Below, piece by piece: positions 10,833 through 22,408 of a DNA stretch of 64,000 bases (position 1 is the stretch's first letter; each line of letters begins with the position of its first letter). The notes beneath the pieces were generated by a model. The model saw only the letters and a program-made list of their open reading frames with translations. It had not been told where the DNA came from and made no database searches. The position numbers were made by a program, and so were the translations under genes. Source of the stretch: Microstegium vimineum (Eukaryota; Streptophyta; Magnoliopsida; Poales; Poaceae). The DNA lies in the NCBI GenBank assembly GCA_022036555.1, contig CM039129.1, positions 30,678,553 to 30,742,552 on the forward strand, written 5' to 3'.

Positions 10833-11520
10833 CTATGCATTTAAAAGAGAGAAGGTTAAGTTGATGCACTTAGAAAGGGACTGGAGACTCTAGTGGAAAG
10901 ATCCAATCAAAACCAAGAGTCAATGGTTGATATGAGAAGCAACATCAGCAGTGCTGTAGCACAGTGCCCGGCACTACCGGCCTCTGGCCCGAGACTGCCG
11001 CACTGGTGCAGACAACACCATGTGTTGCTTTTCTAATCCACCATGGAATCTTTGTTTTGACTCAATCTAACTACCAAAGCTACATCACCATACATAATAC
11101 AACTACTAGCAACCTAAATCTCCTCTCAAAATCCGTACATTGCATAGATCGATCCAACTTAGGGTTTCATGTTATTACCTTTGAAAGAGAGGGGTGAGGA
11201 TGAAGAAGGACGGGCTTGAATGGAGCTTGATGCAGGGAGGAAGATCCTCCACACCTCCTCCAATGGCAGCACCTCCGAAGGGCAGCACCGCCGGGAAGAA
11301 GAGAGGGACCTCCGGGCTCCCTAGGTCTCCTTGGGGAAGAGAGAGGAGAGGGTTCTACTGGGGAGAAAACGATTGGGGATAGAGTCCCCTCGGGCTAGGG
11401 TGGAGAATAAAAGAGAGCCCCGAGAGATAGAACCCGGCCCCGACTGCTCTGGGCAGTTAAGTCGCGGCACTGCCGCGCAACCCTGGCACTGCCGGACTGC
11501 TTGGGCAGTGAGAAGCTATG
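10833..11520 (-). promoter_or_regulatory. Env-like leader of A2: candidate promoter, 5' UTR exon and intron
   Basis: Counterpart of 2381-3060. The candidate intron is 10833-11178 (346 nt) with donor AAAG/GTAAT and acceptor GCATAG. The leader exon is CT-rich. Upstream lie GGCACTGCCGGAC, GGCACTGCCGCGC and CGCGACTTAA (about 11500-11455). Splice sites kept in both diverged copies support the model. Confidence 0.55.
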
Positions 11521-11712
11521 CCACTTTCATACTTTATATTTATGCATTGTAGACACATCCTCCTTGCCATATGCTGGCCAGTAAGAAAATCAACAGTACA
11601 TACAATGACCAACACATACAAGTTTCTTTTGAAATCAGTTTTCAAACACTTAATTGAGATTTTCAAAGTTTTGCCTAAGTCGCTAGGTGGTCAATCAAAT
11701 GTGTGCTATAGT

Positions 11713-13398
11713 TCAAACCACGTTACGAGAATCAAGTATATTCAGCTCACTACGCAAAGCACAAAACCTTGTCTCATCGAGAGGCTTAGTGAAGATATTG
11801 GCTAGTTGCTTTTTGGTGCTCACATGATGAGTTGCGATATCTCCTTTTAATTCGTGGTCTCTCAAGAAGTGATGACAGATGTCTATGTGTTTGGTTCTAA
11901 AGTGAATAACTGGGTTATTTGCGAGTTTGATGGACCGTCCAAGGAATTGACACGTCCCCGAAGTGCTTTTTCGGTCTACCTTGCAACCGGCATAATCGGA
12001 ATCCGAATACCCAAGTAGATCAAACTTAGAGCCCTTAGGATACCATAAGCCAAGGTTAGGAGTGAAGACTAGATATCTCAAAATTCTCTTAACGACCATT
12101 AAATGACACTCTTTCGGGTTAGCTTGAAATCTAGCACACATGCACACACTAAGCATTATGTCCGGCCTAGATGCACATAAGTAAAGGAGAGAGCCGATCA
12201 TGGAGCGATATACCTTTATGTCCACGGATTTGCCTCCTTCATCAAGATCAAGATGTCCATTGGTTGGCATGGGAGTCTTGATTGGCTTTGCATTGACCAT
12301 GTCAAACTTTCTCAACATATCATGGGTGTACTTGGTTTGGTATAAGAAGGTCCCTTCCTTGAGTTGCTTGATTAGCTCACCCATCATAGACATCTCAAAT
12401 CTCTTAGTCATGATCCTACTAAACTCATCACAAAAGGATTGGTTAGTACTACCAAATATTATGTCATCGACATATATTTGGCACATAAAAATATCATTTT
12501 TAATCTTATGATTGAAGAGAGTAGGATCCGCTTTGCCTATTTCAAAGCCTTGTTTAATCAAGAATTCCTTAAGGCATTCATACCATGCTCTTGGTGCTTG
12601 CTTAAGCCCATAAAGTGCCTTATGGAGCTTGAAGACATGATGTGGGAACTTAGGATCTTCAAATCTCGGTGGCTGCTCAACGTAGACCAACTCTTGGATA
12701 GGACCATTGAGTAATGCACTATTCACATCCATTTGTTGGAGCTTGAAATCATGATGGGCAGCATAGGCCAAAAGCATTCAGATTGCTTCAAGCCTAGCCA
12801 CCGGTGCATAGGTCTCTTCAATGTCTAAGCCCTCCACTTGAGTGAATCCTTGAGCAACCAATCTTGCCTTGTTCCTTGTCACCATGCCTTGCTCATCTTG
12901 CTAATTGCGAAAGACCCATTTGGTTCCAATCACATTGGTATTTGGTCTTTCCACCAAGGACCAAACTTTGTTCCTTTCAAAGCTATTTAGCTCTTCTTGC
13001 ATAGCCATCACCCAATCCGGATCATCTAGAGCTTGCTGAACCTTGAGAGGTTCCAGAGAGGAGACAAAAGAGTAAAATTGACAAAAAATTGCCAAATGTG
13101 AACGAGTAGTTACCCCCTTTCGAAGTCTCCTAAGTATGTTATCAACGGGATGATCTCTTTGAATTGTTTCCCTCAATCTTGGGTATTCTGTGGCTTCTTG
13201 TTGGTCTTCTTGCTTTTCATACTCATACTCTTCAAATATAGGTTGTAGGTTCATTGGTCTTGCTGGTGATGAGCTTGTTGCTGCCTCTCTGTGGGGAGCG
13301 GCATTGCCGTGGTTTGGCACAAATGTTGGACCAGGGAGCACTGCTACCCCATTTTCTTCAATTCTTGGAGCAGTAGCTTCAACACCTTGAGGTTCCAC
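11713..13398 (-). pseudogene. Copia reverse transcriptase-RNase H of A2 (internal deletions)
   Basis: The RT core is readable with the YVDD box at about 12461-12472. Stops occur at 12778 (ATC TGA ATG, from an Arg codon) and near 12902. Compared with A1, seven residues KFFLGFQ are missing near 12372, in frame. About 190 bp of RNase H (QFLG joined to SIKLANNP near 11935) are lost, removing the STAEAEYV catalytic region; GG is shared by both break points. It would have been the polymerase; it cannot be active. Confidence 0.9.
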
Positions 13399-14259
13399 CT
13401 CTGTGGCCTGGACTTCTTATGGTCTAATGTCACCAATGGCCATGTTCTTGATTGCTTCACATGGTGGTTCCTCATTACCTACAATCACTTGATAAATTTG
13501 CTCTACTTGAGAGCCATTAGATTCATCAAATGTCACATCTATCGCGATTTCAATTTTACCTAAGGTCTTGTTGAATACGCGATAGGCATGCTCATTTAAT
13601 CCATAACCAAGAAGAAAACCTTCATCAACTTTAGGTGCAAACTTAGAAGTTTTGGGCTTTTTGTTAAGTATGAAACACTTGCACCCAAAAACTCTAAAGT
13701 ATGACACCTTTGGTTTGTTACCGGTTAATAGCTCATATGAAGTCTTCTTCAAGATCTTGTGTAGATAGAACCGGTTGATGGCATGGCAAGCGGTGTTGAC
13801 GGTTTCGGCCCAAAAGATGTCCGAAGTCTTGTACTCATCTAGCATTGTCCTTGCCATATCAATGAGTGTCTGGTTCTTCCTCTCTACTACACCATTTTGT
13901 TGAGGGGTGTATGGAACTGAAAATTCATGCTTGATGCCCTCATCATCAAGAAACTCCTTCACTTAAGTGTTCTTGAATTCGGTTCCATTGTCACTACGAA
14001 CTTTCTTGATTTGGAACCCGAATTCTCTTTGTGCTCTTCTAATGAAGGTTTTCACCTTATCTTGCACTTGTGCCTTATCATACATGAAAAACACCCAAGT
14101 GAAACGAGTAAAATCATCAACAATAACCAAACCATATTTGTTAGCGCCAATGCTTATGTAGGCCATTGGTCCAAAGAGATCCATGTGTATTAGCTCCAAT
14201 GGTTGTTTGGTGGAGACAATGCTCTTTGGTGGGTGAGGTGCACCTACTTACTTTCCGGC
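13399..14259 (-). pseudogene. Copia integrase core of A2
   Basis: Keeps the D,D(35)E landmarks: HMDLFGP (about 14185-14165), VRSDNGTEF (about 14000-13980) and NGVVERKNQTL (about 13895-13865), followed by FGCKCFILNKK and the linker KIEIAIDVTFDESNGSQ. Stops replace Gln codons (CAA to TAA) near 14265, 14253 and at 13963-13965. Integrase inserts element cDNA into the chromosome. This is the part missing from A1. Confidence 0.88.
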
Positions 14260-14802
14260 TTAGCAAGCACTACAAATTCTATCTTTCTCAAAATGAACAT
14301 TTGTTAGTCCAAGAATGTGTTCATCTTTTAGGAGTTTGGCCAAGTTCCTCATCCCAACATGAGCTAGTCGGCGATGCCATAGCCAACCCATGCTAGATTT
14401 TGCCACTAAACAAGTCTCAAGCTTAGTCTTACTTTTGTTAAAATCAACTAGGTAAAGCTTTCCCTTCAAACGACCCGTAAAGACAATAGAGGATTCCTCC
14501 CTCTTAAAGACTTCCACACCCTTATCCGTAAACTGATAATTGTAGCCCATCTCACACAATTGTGATATGGACAGCAAGTTGTTACTCAACGAATTCACAT
14601 GTAATACATTTGAGATGGAATGTTCAAGAGTAATAACAACTTTACTAAGTCCAATCACTTCCCCTTTAGAGTTGTCACCAAAGATGATATTCTCACTTGC
14701 ATTTGAAGTTGGGGAATATGATGAGAACATACTCTTCTCTCCGGTCATATGATTTGTGCATCTACTATCAAACACCCAACTTGATCCACCGGAGGAGTAT
14801 GC
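14260..14802 (-). pseudogene. Protease and GAG-pre-integrase domain of A2
   Basis: The protease motif reads FDSRCTNHMTG where A1 has LDSGCTNHMTG, so the Gly of the active-site triad is changed. The pre-integrase segment LLSISQLCEMGYN ... WLWHRRLAHVGMRNL is open to the stop near 14260 (CSAC then TAA). A1 matches closely. Confidence 0.85.
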
Positions 14803-14814
14803 CTACAAAACAAA

Positions 14815-17315
14815 TTAGTTCCTAGATTTAGGTCCCCAATCAATCTTGGGGCCTTGCATGTTAGTCACAACAATTTTGGAAACTCAAATATTCATGCTTC
14901 TCTTATCATGTTTCTAATCACCCACAAATTCTACAATGACTTTACCACAGTCATTACATTTGAGCACATAGCAAGAGGATAGACTTTCTTGTGGTGACCT
15001 TGCCTTTGGTTGATAGGCAAACTTGTTTTTGGCCACCCAGATTGAGTCCTTGGGTTTCTGAGAAACCTGTTTTTTTCTTGGGCATCCTCTTGGCATGGAC
15101 TTGAGCTTGATCAGGTGAAGCACTAGTAGCCTTCCCTTTAGTGGGGCGTGGCACTGCCGACCTGGGGCCTGGCACTGCCGCGGTCTATGCAGGCTTATAT
15201 GCACCAATGCTTCCCTTCTACTCAAACTTGACACACTAAATGCCTTTCACTATTTTTCTTCCATTTGTTTTACCTCCTTGAGGGTGTCCAAGCCCATCCT
15301 TGATTGATGGATGCCTTCCATCCTTGTATTGGATTTTCTTTGGCTCAACTTTGTCTTTGTCATTTTTGCTAGAAGCTGAGATGACATTGTTGAGCCTTGC
15401 TATCTCTTTCTTCATGGCCTCCATGTTGGCAAGGTTAGTGGAATAATCATTCAAATCAATATTATAACATTTAGCAATGAAGATTTTGGTCTTTTTATCC
15501 ATGTTTTTAGTTATTTCATTGATTTCTTCATCACTAGAGTAATCACTAGAATCACTACTAGAGATATCATTGGGGGAAGGAGTCATGGGTTTTGGTTTTG
15601 GTTTTGGTTGTACCTTCTCACCCTTTGCCATGAGAAAAATGTGAGGGGAGCATTCATCATCATCGTACATGTTGTTGAAGAGCCTTGGTGAAGTGGATGG
15701 CTTGTGAATAGCAATTGTTGCCATCTCTTCATCTTCACTTGTGCTCTCGGTTGATGAGTCCCACTCATACCCAATGTGTGCTTCACCCACATATCTCTTG
15801 TCTTTCTTGTAGCCTTGTCTTCTCTCTTGCCCTTGCCAAACTTGTCTTTCTTCTCATTTGGGCAATCGGCAATGAAATGCTCGGTGCTACCACAATTGAA
15901 GCAAGTTCTTGATTTCTTGTTTGGGAACCTTCTCTTCATGAGCTTGTACCCATTCTTCTTTAAGCCCTTGTTGAATCTTCTCATGAATAGAGCCATGTCA
16001 TCTATGTTTTCAGCTTGCTCATCTTCACTTTCACCATCACTTGATATTGGAGCTTCGGGTTCATGCCTGATGACCTTGGTTGCTTGAGCTTTGCTTGAGG
16101 AAGCTTGCTTTTCTGTTTTTAGGACAGCTAGGGGCTGATCTCCTTGTGCTCTTGTTGGCTTTGAGAGCCACATCCTTAATCTTCATCCCTTCCATCCTTG
16201 CTTGCATCTCACCAAGCTTCTTCCTCTCAAGAGCTTCTTCTCTTTGCAAATCAAAGGTGATAATCCTTCCAAGCACATCACTTGGTGTGAAGTACTCAAA
16301 CTTCTTGTATCTTATCAATGTCACCACGGTTTCATTCCTTGGAGAATAGGCTTTAAGCATGATCTTGACAACCTTGTGATCATTGACTTCTTCACCACCA
16401 AGTCCTCTTATCTTGCCAACTATCACCATCAATCTATCAAACATCTCTTGTGGCCCTTCACCTTCATTGATCACAAACCGGTTGAGCTTGGCCATGAATA
16501 GATCAATATTGGATTGCCTCACTTTGCTCACACCCTCATGTGCAAGGTGCAAGGTGTCCCATATTTCCTTGGCAACTTCCAAGCCCATCACCTTGTTGTA
16601 CTCATCACCATCCAATGCACTTAGCAACGCACTAGTTGCTTGTGTATTGAGTTGTATGCAACGGAGCTCGGTGGTGGTGGGGCTTGTAGGATCCACCGGA
16701 GGCTCACAACCTCTATGGACAATCTCCCAAGCGCCAGGGGTGAAGACCTACAAGATAAGCTTTCATCAAGTGTTTCCACTTGGCAAAGTTAGTCCCATCA
16801 AAATGAGGCAACTTGCCCGCGGGAACATGAAAGAGAGGTTTATGCTCATGGTTAGAAATAGATGAATAGTTGAAGGATACGGCGGAGTATTTCTTGCTGC
16901 CCTCATCCTTCTTTTTCTTCTCATCTTTCTTCACAATCTTGGAGGCTTGGTATGATGCATCATCATCACCATCGGAGCTACTAGAATCAACCTCCACTTG
17001 AGAGGCTTGCTCTTTGCTCTTCTTAAGCTCCTCCTCCTTAGCCTTGAGCTCCTTCTTCAATCTTTTTACTTCTTTTCTATGGAGCTTTTCGGCAACCTTC
17101 ATGCTCTTGGCTTCATTGATTGCTTTTGCTTCTTGTTGCAATCTTTTTTATTCTCTTTTTAATCTTCTTTCTTCTTTTCTTCTTGCTTTCTCTCCTGCGA
17201 ATATGCCAGCGGTGGTCAAGTACTTGTCCGTGTCCACACTCTCATCACTGCTATCCGTGGAGTGCAAGTCCACATCCTTGGGGTCAACTTGTTTGACACT
17301 TCCCTCTTGGGCCAT
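14815..17315 (-). pseudogene. Copia gag of A2 (frameshifted, coiled coil deleted)
   Basis: The start ATG is at 17315. The charged N-terminus carries a stop near 17150 (GAA TAA AAA). A 1-nt insertion near 16735 shifts the frame after LVGLHP. The UBN2 region follows in another frame (16696-16061), then a further shift leads to the CCHC knuckle CFNCGSTEHFIADC (about 15905). The acidic region ends at EEINEITKNMDKK and joins directly to KCYNIDLNDY, so the roughly 120-residue second coiled coil of A1 is absent. An in-frame word copy (CACTGCC) lies near 15150-15180. Confidence 0.87.
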
Positions 17316-17351
17316 TATCTCACACGGTTAAGTGTTTAATGAGATAACCAA

Positions 17352-17363
17352 GCTCTGATACCA
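17352..17363 (-). promoter_or_regulatory. Primer binding site of A2
   Basis: Same TGGTATCAGAGC (minus strand) as A1, two bases from the LTR start at 17366. Confidence 0.92.
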
Positions 17364-17365
17364 CT

Positions 17366-18674
17366 TGTAAGCACTTGGTTAGCCTAGAGGGGGGTGAATA
17401 GGCCTGTTTAAAAATAAAACTCACAGCTTATGTCAGCACAGGCGTGGCACTACCGCTCACAGTCCCGGCACTGCCACGCTGCCCGGCACTGCTGGACTCT
17501 GGGCCGACAGTGCTGGTCAGCAGGACAGAACTAGGTGCAATTCAAAAACTAAGTATGATATGGAAATTATGCTTGAATCAAAACCTTCCTAGAGGTGTAA
17601 GGAACCTCTAGCACCACTTAAAAGTGGTAGCAACACACCCACCGAGTAGATCGGGTCCAAACCCTAGAAATCACCTTGAGAGCAATATATATCAAAGTAA
17701 AGGAACAAACACAAGGTAACACAAGATTTGACCCGTGGTTTAGCTCGCCACCAAGGCTTGCCTACGTCCACATTGTTGAGGTATGCCACACAAGGCTCAA
17801 GCTCACCACAAAGGCTAGCTCTTTCCTCTGTTTCAAGTCAAGAGAATGAACTCTTGAGATGAGGGGATATGTATTAGCAATATGGGGTGTTACAAACCTC
17901 CCTAGGCTGCCACACGAAGGAGGCAAGCTCAAGGGCGACGCCTAGCCGGCTAGGAGCAAAGCTCCAAGAATAAAGAACTCAAACCGTCAGCCACCACGCA
18001 AACCAAGTGCTTGTAGGAGTTGAAGATCCGAGGAAGAAGCTTTTTCTCAAGCTTGGATTCTCAATCTCTCAAAGATTTGAGTGGAAATCGATGGGGAGAG
18101 AGCTTGAGCACCAAGGGAGAAAGGGAGAGCAAGAAGATGAGAGCTTCTCTAGCTGTTTCACGAAATGAATCTAAGTGAATGGTCAAGGTTACCCTTGGGG
18201 GGGAGTGAGGAGATAAGGCTATACCCCCTCACTGCCAACGGGCAGATTTTAAGTCGCGACAGTGCCAGCCTAGAGGCGCAGCAGTGCCGGACTGCCCGGC
18301 ACTGCCGGCCTAAAGCCCGGCACTGTCGGCCTGGCAAAGAAAACAAGGTATAAGGATTGAAAAAGCTGGCTGCTTTGTCAAAAATCTTTGTGGAGGCGTA
18401 TGATGTATGAATAGATATAGCATTTGGTTCACTTGTTGGCATGCGTGTTGAATCCCTCTTAATAGTATGACATACCTAACTCAATTTTGAAATATAAAAT
18501 GAATTAAACTTCCATTGTGCTTGTTGTCATGCACTTTTATAATTGGAGGGGTCCGCCAACCTATTCATCAACCTCCTTATGTTTAACCTGCTTGTCATAC
18601 TTGAAGAGTCTCATTAGTCCTCTAAATATGTTGTCATATCACCAAAACCCACTTAGGGCTTGATTGCACTTTCA
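17366..18674 (-). repeat. 5' LTR of A2 (1309 bp)
   Basis: Plus-strand ends TGTAAGC...CTTTCA. It is 118 bp longer than the A1 LTR, partly through extra copies of the family word at 17436-17515 and 18254-18330. On the minus strand CGCGACTTAAAATC is followed by GTATAGCCTTATCTCC, then a CT-rich leader. The expected outer target duplication would be TTTAC; its partner is outside the window. Confidence 0.9.
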
Positions 18675-19278
18675 TTTACTTTAATTTTTTTATGTTAATA
18701 ACATCCCCAATATAAGTCAATATTTAGAGTAATATTATAGTATCTAATAAAGTGTGTATTCAATTATAAAAAATATTTTGATAAAATTTCCATTGTAAAG
18801 ACCAAAAACATTTATTGATTAATTTATTATAATATTAATTTCCAACTATCCATGTGTTGATAAGAGTAAGATATCCAGTTATGTGATTTTCTTTAAGGAT
18901 ATAGTAAAAAATATCTACCTACTTCCTCTCTATCCTAATGAGATGACTATCCTAATAATGATGTTTTTGATAAGATTTGGATCAAACATTAGAAATATAA
19001 ATCATCAATAACTTTTAAGTTTAAGATTCCAAATGAAAAGTTCGAAGGTTTTCGAGCTAAATAAAATAAAGTTTGTTGATTGGCACATGAACTTGTATGA
19101 TGCAATGGTTAGTCTTTGGTTTGTGGAAGCTAGAAACCACTGTTCAAAAAATTGAGCTAGAAACCAAAGTTCGAAGTTATTTTTGGTTTTTTCCTAGCCT
19201 GCAAAAAATACAAGTTAGGGGCTGTCGAGTGAGTGAATGTGACAGTTAGGTAAATTCAAATGGGTCAGACGAAAAAAT
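18675..19278. other. AT-rich DNA flanking A2, no gene seen
   Basis: Long runs of A/T with stops in all frames. No convincing repeats or terminal inverted repeats found by eye. Confidence 0.6.
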
Positions 19279-19596
19279 GGGTGGAAAATTTTTACCTCTT
19301 TATTATTAGGTATAGATAGATATAGAAAAACAACCAAGTTGTCATGGCCGTGACCCGTGGGCCTTGCTCGGATTTCACCGAATGGATAAGGGAGTGGTGG
19401 TGTCCATCACTCCGAGTGGTCAAGGTGGAATGGACATGGGTGGAAAATGTTTACCTCTTTATTATTAGGTATAGATAGATATAGAAAAACAACCAAGTTG
19501 TCATGGCCGTGACCCGTGGGCCTTGCTCGAATTTCACCGAATGGATAAGGGAGTGGTGGTGTCCATCGCTCCGAGTGGTCATGGTGGAATGGACAA
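19279..19596. repeat. 159-bp tandem duplication, two copies
   Basis: Copy 1 starts at 19279 and copy 2 at 19438, both with GGGTGGAAAAT. They share TTATTAGGTATAGATAGATA, TGTCATGGCCGTGACCCGTG and GAATGGATAAGGGAGTGG. Only a few mismatches separate them, so the duplication is recent. Confidence 0.9.
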
Positions 19597-20440
19597 AGGT
19601 AGGAAGGTGATATCAGTTACAGTAAGGCCTTGTTCTCGTTTGTTTGAGTTGAAAATGACCGGAACATGTTGTCGTTCGTTTTGGCTGAAAAGGCCCGGAA
19701 CATGGCCGGTTCCATCCGGATCAAATAGGCTCGGTTCAAAGTCAGGCCGGACCAGGAATGGTTGTTCACGTTAGATACAACCTAGGATGAAAACTAGTCA
19801 ATCCTGGCTTTTTAACTGTATTTGGCCCGAAATGGAGACCAACCCTCCTACACTCCGAACATATTCTAACGTGTGGATGCGGCGCATCTGGTGGGGAAGC
19901 AATGGTGTGGTACGAGGCGATGACGCTAGCGAGGGAACATGATGGCGACTGCTTCCCACCCCAAAATCAGCACTCTCCATTGCCTTCTCGCTGGTAACTC
20001 ATCACCCTCTTCTTCCTTGCCTTCTTCATTCTCTCCTCTAGACTAGGGTTCTTGTTAGGGTCCTCGTTGGCGCTAGGGTTCTTGCTTGTTTGCGCCCGAT
20101 CCATCGATCCTTGATAGGTGCTCAGGGTGGAGCAACTAGTGAGGTGGCTAGTTGCTAAGATGAAATCTGCCCGAGGAATGTGCAGCGTGCGAGGTCAGTA
20201 GTCGAGCCACATCGCTAGGCGCTCACGCCTCCAGGATGTTCTGTCTTTACACTTTATCAAATGCTAATTATGTAGAATTACATTTTGATATGAACCGAAC
20301 AATAGTAATGTCTCTCTGATTTCCTAGACCAATGGCAGTTGCCTCATTCATCTAAAGGTAGATTATCTTTTATGTTATGTGTCCTAAAATGTCTCGCTGA
20401 TAGTATCTGTGCTAGATAATCTATAATATAAAGACAGAAC
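19597..20440. other. Low-coding region with gene-like 5' fragment
   Basis: 19620-19790 is GC-richer with AAGGCCTTGTTCTCGTTTG, resembling the ends of grass MITEs. 19980-20130 has CT-rich sequence and repeated CTAGGGTTCTTG strings, which look like a plant 5' leader. Short open frames show no domain. A captured promoter fragment is possible but unproven. Confidence 0.35.
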
Positions 20441-20459
20441 ATAGCTACACACAACGCAA

Positions 20460-20625
20460 CAATATCGCCAGGGCGCATTCCTTTGCTAAACTAGTATACG
20501 TGTGTGAGAACTGTCTACCACGCCCTGGCGATGATATACGACTTGTGTGATATACGCCCTGGTGCAACATCATCCACAGGGTGTGGCACATCATCGCCAG
20601 GGCACACCAGACGGTTATCATGACC
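20460..20625. repeat. Cluster of CGCCAGGGCG palindromic words
   Basis: Four copies of a CGCCAGGGCG / CGCCCTGGCG-type word in both orientations (near 20467, 20525, 20553 and 20608), plus a degenerate CCACAGGGTG. One pair (TATCGCCAGGGCG and ACGCCCTGGCGATGA) can fold. The pattern resembles a CACTA subterminal array, but no CACTA-type TIR is visible beside it. Confidence 0.6.
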
Positions 20626-21162
20626 TAAAGTCAGTTATATTATTTTGTGGTTTAATTAGGATTTTGTTGTATAGTAATAATTCTATATTATTATCTAGAT
20701 GATGTCTTTATTTGTCAAATGGTTTCTCGTTACTTGTAGATCTCTCCAACACCATTTAGAGTTGGGGAAGGTGAACCTCCACCTTCTTGGATCTGGTACC
20801 AACTCCAGAAGGTACTCCAAAACCTTCTAAATGACTATAATATTTGTTATAGCTTCTATATGATGTGGTTAATAATATGTATCTTCTATATGACATGGTT
20901 ATTAAAATTTAGCTTCTATATAACTATATTTATATGCTTCAGTTTTGTAATATGTCTCACACTACGAGATCATATTAGAAAAAGGAGGGAGGAAGAAGAT
21001 GATGACATGATGCTATTTATTTTCTCTACCTTATATCTTATGATTTCTACTAGAGGGGGTGAAGAAGAAGTGTCATACTTCGGAAGAAACTGGTGGGGTT
21101 AAAGTTTGTAGACTCCTCAAGGATATGTTAAATTTCAAGTTACATTTAGGACAGAACCACAA
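20626..21162. other. AT-rich flank of element C, no gene seen
   Basis: A small inverted motif (CTCCACCTTCTTGG / CCAGAAGGTACTCC) lies near 20780-20820. No supported coding sequence. Confidence 0.5.
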
Positions 21163-22354
21163 TGTCGGATACCTGGAAATAGGGTACCCTAACACCACAC
21201 TTCGCGAAAACAAAATACCCTCGGGGGATCTTCATCCCCTCGGAGGCCTCTCCGCCCCATCCGAGCCAGGGTGACGTCATCCGTGACGTATCCTCCTCCA
21301 GGGGCACTCCGTCTCATCTCACCGCGATGATGACACTCCCTCGGAGGCCCTTCAGCCTCGTCCGAGCCAGGATGACGTCGTCCGTGACGTATTCCCCCTC
21401 AGAGACCTCTCCACCTCGCCCGAGTCAGAGCGAAGTCATCCAAGACACATATACCCTCAGGGGGCTCCCCCGCCTCGTCCAAGCTAGCATGACTACATCC
21501 GGCTACCTCAGCCTCTCCCGGGTGCACCACCGCCATGGCCGTTCCCGGCAGTCTAGCCAAAAGTCAAAAGGTTCACAGTGCAGCTTGTCCTTAAGGGTGG
21601 GGAGCCAGGGCATGAACCGCCATGCCTGTCCCTGTGCTTTCCTTGCGGTACAAGTCCCTGTGCTGCCTAACCATTGATTGGCGTACGCCATGCTCCCGGC
21701 GGACGCTTAAACAGGGATTCGGGCGTTCTCAGCCCTATACGACGGAATGCGGGGGTGTTTGCCCTGTGCTGCCAACCTCCGCCCATGCCCTGATCAGGAA
21801 GCAGTGACGTTCCCGGTTACGATGCATGTGGCTACAACTCCCTCAAGGACGAACAGACCCGGACGACATGTCTACAGACGCAGTCTTCCCCGGGAAGGAA
21901 GGTGAACAGAAGCCCAAGGCGTCCCCCAAGTCAACAACCCATGTCGGGCCCATGTTCTCTCTCTCTCTCTCTGACTGTACGCCTCCATCTCTCCCTATGT
22001 ATAAAGGGGGAGAATGGACCTCCAATCCCAAGGGGCTGAACTCTTTCAACTCATTCTCGCACACTCATACTCGCATTCATGCGGACACTCACCAGAACCA
22101 ATAACCTCATAGGGAGACCTGGGAATGGGATCGCACGAGACCTGGGAATCCGCTTCCCTCTCTCGCCAAAGCTTGTAGCTCCCCTCTACGAGCTCCCTAC
22201 GCTCGGTAACACGACTCAGCAGCAAACTGGACGTAGGGCGTTCGTGCCCGAACCAGTATAAACCTTGTCTTCTCCGAGCGTAACCATCCGATCTCCGACA
22301 CGCTTAGAAATTCACTCGTTGGCTGTCTAGACCCCGCCATTTTAGACACCGACA
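21163..22354 (+). repeat. 5' LTR of element C
   Basis: Starts TGTCGGATACC, ends CACCGACA. The first third has degenerate repeats of about 60 bp with TGACGTCA (21272-21279) and TGACGTAT sites. TATAAA at 22000-22005 follows a CT-repeat. R/U5 would include GAGAATGGACC and the gene-like tail to 22354. Confidence 0.92.
22000..22005 (+). promoter_or_regulatory. TATA box of element C LTR
   Basis: TATAAAGGGGG, conserved at the same place in the 3' LTR (33087-33092) and in the related solo LTR (53147-53152). Transcription would begin about 30 bp downstream. Confidence 0.7.
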
Positions 22355-22356
22355 GT

Positions 22357-22374
22357 TGGCGTGCCAGGTAGGGG
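22357..22374 (+). promoter_or_regulatory. Primer binding site of element C
   Basis: TGGCGTGCCAGGTAGGGG begins two bases after the LTR and starts with TGG, as expected for pairing to a tRNA 3' CCA end. I do not assign the tRNA. Confidence 0.7.
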
Positions 22375-22408
22375 AGCTTTGCGTGTCACCCGTATTTTCG
22401 AGTATCGG

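Larger units (their letters stand above)
10444..18674 (-). mobile_element. Sirevirus-like Ty1/copia retrotransposon A2 (3' part split off by A1)
   Basis: Same family as A1. It runs from its 5' LTR (17366-18674) through PBS, gag, protease, integrase, RT and the start of the env-like ORF. It stops exactly where the A1 LTR begins; the first A2 bases (10444 on) align with A1 at about 1986, inside its env-like ORF. The simplest reading is that A1 inserted into A2 and the rest of A2 lies left of the window. Defects include stops mainly of CAA-to-TAA or CGA-to-TGA type, an in-frame 21-bp loss in RT, loss of the RNase H centre, and loss of the gag coiled coil. Confidence 0.9.

Noticed and set aside
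3238..17315. A1 or A2 as active, autonomous elements
   Set aside because: Both have multiple stops and frameshifts and each lacks essential domains.
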